From NCBI GenBank assembly GCA_031267995.1, contig JAIRXZ010000059.1, positions 1 through 20,634 of the forward strand: 20,634 bases of DNA, written 5' to 3'. The position numbers and the translations under genes are program-made. The notes beneath the pieces were generated by a model, which did no database searches, had not been told where the DNA came from, and saw only the letters and a list, made by a program, of their open reading frames with translations. Shown here in pieces: positions 16,318 to 20,634 of this stretch (position 1 is the stretch's first letter; each line of letters starts with the position of its first letter). The DNA is from Odoribacteraceae bacterium. Its GTDB lineage: Bacteria > Bacteroidota > Bacteroidia > Bacteroidales > Marinifilaceae.

Positions 16318-17247
16318 CTATTGATACAACGCCGTCTCCCGGATCGCGTCGGCCTGCATATTCAGCTTATCCTTCAGCAGGTAATCCATGTAATACACGT
16401 ACGCGTGCTCCAGGTTCGGCTCGATAGCCTTGCAAGCATACCCTGTCACCTCCTCGGCCACCACCTGGATCTCCAATCCGCCCTCCACGGGAATCGTCGA
16501 AATCACCGGGTAGCGCTCCTTCACCCCCTCGTACTCGAAATCAGTCACGAAAATCTCCCACACCTTCCCCCGCGCCAGCTCGATCATCCGGTCGGGCGAC
16601 CCCTCGAACTTCAACTGCCCGCGGTTCAGCAGCGCCAGCTTCTTGCACGTGCTCGAAATATCCCCCACGATATGCGTCGACAGGATAATCACCGTCTCCC
16701 GGTCGCTCACGTCCGCCAGAATATTCCGGAACCGGATCCGCTCCTCCGGGTCAAGCCCCGTCGTCGGTTCATCCACGATAATCACCTTCGGCGACCCCAG
16801 CAGCGCTTGCGCGATACCCAGCCGTCGTTTCATCCCCCCCGACAAGCGGCTCGCCCACCGGTCGCGCACCTCGAACAGCCCCACCCGCCGCAGCATATCA
16901 TCCACCGCCTCGCCCCTCACCCGTTTCCCGCGGATCCCGGCCAGCGCCGCCCCGTAATCCAGGAACTCCCACGTCTTCAACTTCTCGAAAAAGCGGAAAT
17001 CCTGCGGCAGGTAACCCAGCAGCGAGCGGATCTCCCGCCGGTCGCGCCCGATATCATACCCGTCATACATCACCGTCCCCGCCGTGCACCCTTGCAGCAG
17101 CGTCATGATGCGCATCAGCGTCGTCTTTCCGGCCCCGTTCGGGCCTAACAAACCAAACATCCCCGGATCTATCTCCAGGTTAATATTGTCCAGCGCCTTT
17201 TTTCCCCCGGCGTAGACCTTGTCCAGATTTTTAATTGTGATATGCAT
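16318..17247 (-). CDS. ABC transporter ATP-binding protein, GldA-like
   Basis: With the ATG at 17245-17247 the product is 309 residues and begins MHITIKNLDKVYAGG, a normal first strand of the family. An in-frame ATG at 17301 would add 18 residues (MFSKNTGLHLSRNKNTNA) outside the family pattern, so I reject it. Motifs are complete: A-loop Tyr12, Walker A GPNGAGKTT from Gly35, signature SGGMK at 136-140, Walker B Asp159-Glu160 (IIVDEPTTGLD), and switch His192. It would hydrolyse ATP for the adjacent giant permease (9 nt downstream). It is clearly related to the ABC domain of the RND-ABC fusion in the same operon (shared MFGLLGPNGAGKTTLMR and ERIRFRN), so a mixed dimer of the two is conceivable. 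It is the first gene of the apparent operon. Confidence 0.93.
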   Translation of the reverse strand: MHITIKNLDKVYAGGKKALDNINLEIDPGMFGLLGPNGAGKTTLMRIMTLLQGCTAGTVMYDGYDIGRDRREIRSLLGYLPQDFRFFEKLKTWEFLDYGAALAGIRGKRVRGEAVDDMLRRVGLFEVRDRWASRLSGGMKRRLGIAQALLGSPKVIIVDEPTTGLDPEERIRFRNILADVSDRETVIILSTHIVGDISSTCKKLALLNRGQLKFEGSPDRMIELARGKVWEIFVTDFEYEGVKERYPVISTIPVEGGLEIQVVAEEVTGYACKAIEPNLEHAYVYYMDYLLKDKLNMQADAIRETALYQ

Positions 17248-17531
17248 AGCGTTCGTGTTTTTGTTCCGGGATAAATGTAAGCCCGTATTTTTTGAAAACA
17301 TGTTAACGATTCGTGAAAACTATCTGCCCGATCTGACACTTTTCCCGTCAAAAGGTTTAGTTGTTAAGAAAAGATTAACAAACGCGCGACACTTGCCTGG
17401 CGCGGGCGGGCAACCTCCTCCAGGTGCGGCGACGCCCCCGCGTGCCGGCGGCAACAATCGTCCCGCGTCGGCAGGCAGGGGCGTCGGGCATCACCTCGCG
17501 ATCGTCAAGGCGCGCCATCGGCAGGCGCCAC
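17248..17531. other. Gene-free spacer upstream of the efflux operon
   Basis: This 284-nt gap should contain the operon promoter, but I find no good TTTG/TAnnTTTG pair on the minus strand. The closest -7 match (TACATTTA, at 17272-17279) lacks a properly spaced -33 partner. The half next to the operon (about 17248-17390) is AT-rich. The other half (about 17400-17531) is very GC-rich and holds an inverted repeat, CGACGCCCC at 17430-17438 with GGGGCGTCG at 17478-17486. That repeat could help end transcription of the lipoprotein gene, though no T-run follows. No small gene is supported. Confidence 0.5.
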
Positions 17532-17987
17532 TCACCGCGAATCCCGCTCCCAGATGAGGGTAATCTTAAACGTGTAAGTACCCAGATCCCCCTCGTCCGA
17601 ACTCAAGTCCGAGCTTTGAATATAAAAAGTAATCTGCCGGGGGGCGATATCGAAACTCATCGTCTTCGTGTACGAGCGGTTATTATAAGGAAGACTCTCC
17701 GTGAAAGGCAACGTCTTCAGCACCTCGTACTCCCCGTTCCCGTCACTCTCCAGGATATAAACGGCGCCCAGCACCGTCCCGTCGCGATAAATCCCCGTCC
17801 CCAGTTCGGGATAATCCATGATGCACTCGAAGCGATTATAATCGCTATTCCACTGCCAATCGCGCCGGTAGACGGTAAACTCCGCCGTCTCTATCTCGGT
17901 GCCATTCTCGAAAGTACATCCCGCCATGCTCGCCGCCACCAGCGCCAGCAGCAGGAAATTTCGTCGTTTCGTCTCTTTTGTTTTCAT
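17532..17987 (-). CDS. Small lipoprotein of unknown function
   Basis: The product is 151 residues. It starts with a basic head (MKTKETKRRN), a hydrophobic run (FLLLALVAAS) and the lipobox MAGC with Cys24, so it should be a lipoprotein of the inner or outer membrane. The mature part is rich in Tyr, Trp and Asp/Glu (for example YRRDWQWNSDYNRFECIMDY) and ends with alternating hydrophobic residues typical of a beta-sandwich (TYTFKITLIWE). I do not recognise the family with certainty. The overall pattern resembles the beta-rich C-terminal part of small Bacteroidales lipoproteins. A good promoter lies just upstream, so it is probably transcribed on its own. A link with the efflux operon, 284 nt downstream, is unproven. 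Confidence 0.8.
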   Translation of the reverse strand: MKTKETKRRNFLLLALVAASMAGCTFENGTEIETAEFTVYRRDWQWNSDYNRFECIMDYPELGTGIYRDGTVLGAVYILESDGNGEYEVLKTLPFTESLPYNNRSYTKTMSFDIAPRQITFYIQSSDLSSDEGDLGTYTFKITLIWERDSR

Positions 17988-18010
17988 CTCGCGTGTTGTT
18001 GGTTACTTCG

Positions 18011-18042
18011 CGAAAATATCTAAATTTTCGACAACATCCAAA
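18011..18042 (-). promoter_or_regulatory. Bacteroidota-type promoter of the small lipoprotein gene
   Basis: On the minus strand TTTG (18039-18042) and TATTTTCG (18011-18018) are separated by 20 nt. This fits the Bacteroidota vegetative consensus TTTG-N19-21-TAnnTTTG with one mismatch in the -7 element. Transcription would begin near 18005, leaving a leader of roughly 17-20 nt before the ATG at 17985-17987. Confidence 0.65.
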
Positions 18043-18061
18043 CAACCGGCGGGGACGCCAC

Positions 18062-18102
18062 GAACAAAAGCGGGCGACGCGTCACCCTCGACCGTCGCCC
18101 GC
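18062..18102 (-). terminator. Intrinsic terminator of the M13 peptidase gene
   Basis: GCGGGCGACG (18070-18079) and CGTCGCCCGC (18093-18102) form a perfect 10-bp stem with a 13-nt loop. Read on the minus strand the hairpin starts about 22 nt after the peptidase stop codon and is followed by CTTTTGTTC. It lies upstream of the lipoprotein promoter, so it separates the two transcription units. Confidence 0.6.
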
Positions 18103-18124
18103 CCTATCATGGAAACCCCGCCCG

Positions 18125-20140
18125 TCACCAGATATCCGCCCGGCGCTCCTCCGGCAAAAACAGCGGATCCCCCGGCGCCACGCGGAAAGCCTCGTACCAC
18201 GCCGCCACGTGCGGCAGCGTCCCGTTCACCCGCCACCGTCCCAGCGAGTGCGGATCCGAACGCGTCAACACCCGCACCTGCTCCTCCCGCGTATTCGCCG
18301 CCCACAAAGCGGCATAAGCCAGGAAAAACCGGCACGACGGCGAGAACCCGTCAACCTCCCGCGGCTCTTCTCCCGCCGTCGCGCGTTGCAGCGCGTCATA
18401 CGCCACCTCGATCCCGCCCAGGTCGGCAATATTCTCCCCCAGCGTCAGCCGCCCGTTCGCCTTCAACCCCGGCAGCACCTCGATCGCGTCAAAATGATCA
18501 GCCAGCACCCGCGTCCGCTCCACGAAATTCTCGGCATCCGCCGCCGTCCACCAATCCCTCAAGTTACCATCCTTATCATACTGTCGCCCCTGGTCATCGA
18601 ACCCGTGCGTCATCTCGTGCCCGATCACCACACCGATAGCCCCGTAATTAAACGCGTCATCCGCGTCCATGTCAAAAAAAGGATACTGCAGGATACCCGC
18701 CGGGAAACAAATCTCGTTCGTCGACGGGTTATAATAAGCATTCACCGTCTGCGGCGTCATCAGCCACTCCTCGCGATCCACCGGCTTCCCCGCCTTCTCC
18801 GCCATCCGCGCGTACGCGAACTCCGTCGCCCGCGCCACGTTCGCCCAGTAAGAATCCCTCTTGATCTCCAGCGCCGAATAATCCCTCCACTTATCGGGAT
18901 ACCCCACCTTCACGCGCACCGTCGCCAGCTTCTCCATCGCCCTCGCCTTCGTCTCCTCGCTCATCCACTTCAGCCCCCGGACGCGCTCGCCCAGCGCCTC
19001 CTGCAGGTGCCGGACAAGCGTCACCATCCGCTCCTTCGCCTCCGCGGGAAAATACTTCTGCACGTACATCCTCCCCACCATCTCGCCCAGCAACCCGTTC
19101 ACCGTGCCGACAGACCGTTTCCATCGCGGCTGCATCTCCTCCTTCCCGGAAAGCGTCCTCCCGTAAAAATCAAAATTCCTCTCCGCGAACGCGTCCCCCA
19201 GCTGATCGGCAGCCGCGTCAATCACCTTCCACTGCAAGTAACACTTGTGCGTCTCCAGATCCACCTCCTCCAGCATCCCGGCAAACGCCTCCAGCGCCTC
19301 CGGCTGCCCCACGTTCACCTCCTCTTGCGGAGCGAACCCCGCCGCCTCCAGGTACGCCCCCCAATCCACCCCCGGCACCCGCCGCTGCAGCTCCTCCACC
19401 GACATCTTGTTATAATTCGCCAGCGGGTCGCGCAGCTCCACGGCACTCCTCGACGCCGTCGCCAGCCTCGTCTCCACCTCCATCACCCGCGCCGCCGCCA
19501 TCGTCGCCTCCCCCTCCTCGAACCCGGCCAGCGCGAACATCGCCGCCACGTGCTCCCGGAAAGCCGCGCGAATCCCTCGCGTGTGCTCGTCCTCGTCCAG
19601 GTAATACTCTCGCTCGCCGAGACTCGTCCCCCCCTGGTAAGTATTGACGATATTCACCTCGCTATTCCCCGGGTCGGCATCCACGTAAAGCGCGAAATAA
19701 GGATCGAACCCCTGCCTCCTCATCCTCGCGGCCAGCGCCGGGATCTCCCCCCTCTCTCTCAGCGCCGCCACCCGCTCCAGGTCGGCGCGGACGGGCGCGG
19801 CCCCCTCCGCGTTCAACTTCGCGCTATCCATCGCCACGGCGTACAGATCCCCGATCTTCCGGGCATCCGACCCCTCCTCCGCCCGTCGCGCGGACAACTC
19901 CTCGATCAACTCGCGCAACCGGGCGCGATTATTCTCGGCCAGCAGGTCGAACGACCCGAACCGCGCGTACTCCCCCGTCAGCGGGTGTTTCTCCATCCAC
20001 CCCCCGCAAGCGTATTGATAAAAATCGGCCCCGGGTCGAGCCGTCCTGTCAAGATTTTCTAAAATAATCCCGGAATGTTTATCGTCACACCCGAGCGCGG
20101 TTACAGCCATCATAGATAAGATTTGAATCGTTTTTTTCAT
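18125..20140 (-). CDS. M13-family zinc metallopeptidase lipoprotein (PepO/neprilysin-like)
   Basis: The product is 671 residues, the normal M13 length. The start MKKTIQILSMMAVTALGC gives a lipobox with Cys18, so it is expected to be membrane-anchored and to face the periplasm or cell exterior. The N-terminal peptidase M13 domain begins soon after (NLDRTARPGADFYQYACGGW). The catalytic part is intact: substrate-binding NAYYN at 467-471, zinc motif HEMTH at 508-512 with catalytic Glu509, and third zinc ligand Glu569 in GENIADLGG. The C-terminus ends RADIW where the family usually has CxxW. It should cleave peptides on the amino side of hydrophobic residues, as known for the family; the natural substrate is unknown. 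It has its own promoter and terminator, so it appears monocistronic and separate from the efflux operon. Its codons favour G in third position, as in the other genes at this end. Confidence 0.95.
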   Translation of the reverse strand: MKKTIQILSMMAVTALGCDDKHSGIILENLDRTARPGADFYQYACGGWMEKHPLTGEYARFGSFDLLAENNRARLRELIEELSARRAEEGSDARKIGDLYAVAMDSAKLNAEGAAPVRADLERVAALRERGEIPALAARMRRQGFDPYFALYVDADPGNSEVNIVNTYQGGTSLGEREYYLDEDEHTRGIRAAFREHVAAMFALAGFEEGEATMAAARVMEVETRLATASRSAVELRDPLANYNKMSVEELQRRVPGVDWGAYLEAAGFAPQEEVNVGQPEALEAFAGMLEEVDLETHKCYLQWKVIDAAADQLGDAFAERNFDFYGRTLSGKEEMQPRWKRSVGTVNGLLGEMVGRMYVQKYFPAEAKERMVTLVRHLQEALGERVRGLKWMSEETKARAMEKLATVRVKVGYPDKWRDYSALEIKRDSYWANVARATEFAYARMAEKAGKPVDREEWLMTPQTVNAYYNPSTNEICFPAGILQYPFFDMDADDAFNYGAIGVVIGHEMTHGFDDQGRQYDKDGNLRDWWTAADAENFVERTRVLADHFDAIEVLPGLKANGRLTLGENIADLGGIEVAYDALQRATAGEEPREVDGFSPSCRFFLAYAALWAANTREEQVRVLTRSDPHSLGRWRVNGTLPHVAAWYEAFRVAPGDPLFLPEERRADIW

Positions 20141-20188
20141 GAAATTATATTGTTAAAACCATCCCCCCTCCTCCCGGGACGGGGGACG

Positions 20189-20218
20189 CGAAGATACAAG
20201 AAATCGGCGAAAACCAAA
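20189..20218 (-). promoter_or_regulatory. Bacteroidota-type promoter of the M13 peptidase gene
   Basis: On the minus strand TTTG (20215-20218, within CTTTGG) is followed after 18 nt by TATCTTCG (20189-20196). This is close to TTTG-N19-21-TAnnTTTG. Transcription would start near 20183, giving a leader of about 40 nt. The leader contains a C/G-rich palindrome (CCCGTCCCGGGAGG on the minus strand) just downstream. Nothing recognisable lies between 20219 and 20320. Confidence 0.6.
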
Positions 20219-20320
20219 GCCAACGAGGCGCCCGGTGCCCTCCCCCTCGCGCCCTTCCTCGCATGTGCACCCCGCCAACAACACCCTGCCGACAACACCC
20301 CGCCACCGACCGGAAAATAC

Positions 20321-20357
20321 TGTAGGGGCGACCCTTGCAGGCGCCCTTCCCCGCGTG
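20321..20357. repeat. REP-like GC-rich repeat, inverted partner of 1316-1352
   Basis: This 37-nt unit starts TGTAGGGGCG and ends CCCGCGTG. It matches the reverse complement of 1316-1352 at 34 of 37 positions. The final eight bases of the window (20627-20634, TGTAGGGG) look like the beginning of another copy, so the family is locally abundant. Confidence 0.8.
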
Positions 20358-20394
20358 TGCGCCCCGACGATGATACCGGTAAACCCGTGAGGGT

Positions 20395-20584
20395 GGCCCG
20401 GAGGGCCTGATTTGCATAACCGTGGGTCGTTGACCCACGGAAAGACGGCATCATATACTTCTGCCTGAAAGGCAGGACTGTATTAATAATAGTCCTGCCT
20501 TTCAGGCAGGGATTCACGAGGTCGTTTTTTGCCGCAAGCCGCGCTACGCTTGCATGCGGTTATGCAAATCAGGCCCTTCGGGCC
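20395..20584. mobile_element. MITE-like element with 28-nt terminal inverted repeats
   Basis: The arms 20395-20422 and 20557-20584 are inverted copies with one mismatch in 28 nt; the shared core is CCTGATTTGCATAACCG. The 190-bp element carries no ORF of note. Inside it are further hairpins: CCGTGGGTC/GACCCACGG at 20420-20440, the 19-bp stem at 20461-20509, and GCAAGC/GCTTGC near 20535-20552. I see no convincing target-site duplication outside the arms. It could be a non-autonomous transposable element or a composite of palindromic repeats. Confidence 0.7.
20461..20509. repeat. Perfect 19-bp stem-loop nested in the MITE-like element
   Basis: CTGCCTGAAAGGCAGGACT (20461-20479) pairs exactly with 20491-20509 across an 11-nt A/T-rich loop. 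Each arm also contains its own small palindrome (CTGCCT-GAA-AGGCAG), so cruciform or double-hairpin forms are possible on either strand. Confidence 0.9.
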
Positions 20585-20634
20585 GCTAAATGTGCGCCGC
20601 CCCCGCGGGATATCGCCGGGTTATGCTGTAGGGG

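Noticed and set aside
14731..17148. A plus-strand open frame of 805 codons
   Set aside because: It lies antisense to the giant permease and ATPase genes, crosses their junction, and encodes a His/Arg/Pro/Gln-rich product of no known type. It is a by-product of GC-rich third positions on the other strand.
17248..17301. An upstream ATG giving the ABC ATPase 18 more residues
   Set aside because: The extra residues do not fit the family, while the ATG at 17245-17247 gives the usual MxITIKNL start.
17248..17400. A promoter for the efflux operon
   Set aside because: TACATTTA (17272-17279) and other TTTG-like strings do not form a correctly spaced pair, so no site is claimed.
17978..20062. A plus-strand open frame of 694 codons
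   Set aside because: It is antisense to the M13 peptidase, whose catalytic motifs are complete. The Arg/His/Pro-rich translation is a composition artefact.

Overview
The window looks like part of a Bacteroidota chromosome, most likely order Bacteroidales, with a fairly GC-rich composition for that group. Supporting signs are Bacteroidota-type promoters (TTTG, a spacer of 18-20 nt, then TAnnTTCG), genes without obvious Shine-Dalgarno sites, a GldA/M1-permease style ABC pair, lipoprotein adaptors, and a lipoprotein M13 (PepO-like) peptidase. The genus cannot be fixed from the sequence. Every convincing intact gene is on the minus strand. The only plus-strand gene is a decayed transposase at the left edge.

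Layout. Positions 1-857 hold the 3' part of an IS256-family transposase broken by two stops and a frameshift. Positions 905-1204 are a 21-bp/42-bp minisatellite that is open in both directions. Positions 1204-1645 are a cluster of palindromic interspersed repeats with no gene. Positions 1690-17247 form one apparent minus-strand operon of seven genes with gaps of 9-44 nt. In transcription order it encodes an ABC ATPase, a giant ABC permease with a dead M1-peptidase-like ectodomain and a Golvesin/CBD-like C-terminus, a TolC-family outer-membrane channel, a lipoprotein membrane-fusion adaptor, an RND pump, a second RND pump fused to an ABC ATPase, and a small ABC-2 type permease. Upstream are a small lipoprotein of unknown function (17532-17987) and an M13 metallopeptidase lipoprotein (18125-20140), each with a recognisable promoter. 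The right end (20321-20634) is again repeat DNA, including a 190-bp MITE-like element with 28-nt terminal inverted repeats.

The main interest is the seven-gene operon. It appears to combine a complete tripartite RND efflux system (two RND subunits, adaptor, TolC) with a complete ABC system (two related nucleotide-binding domains, two permeases), and one polypeptide of 1581 residues physically joins the two. In that polypeptide the ABC domain itself seems to be split: a first-strand/A-loop motif like that of the free ATPase (ITITNLVKIYG, residues 1106-1116) is separated from the rest of the domain (from about residue 1292) by a four-helix membrane insertion. I infer a hybrid envelope export machine that may use both proton-motive force and ATP. 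Its substrate cannot be read from the sequence.

A second large-scale signal is that strand composition reverses inside this co-directional operon. The plus strand is G-rich on the left and C-rich on the right, with a balanced zone between, as expected near a replication terminus.
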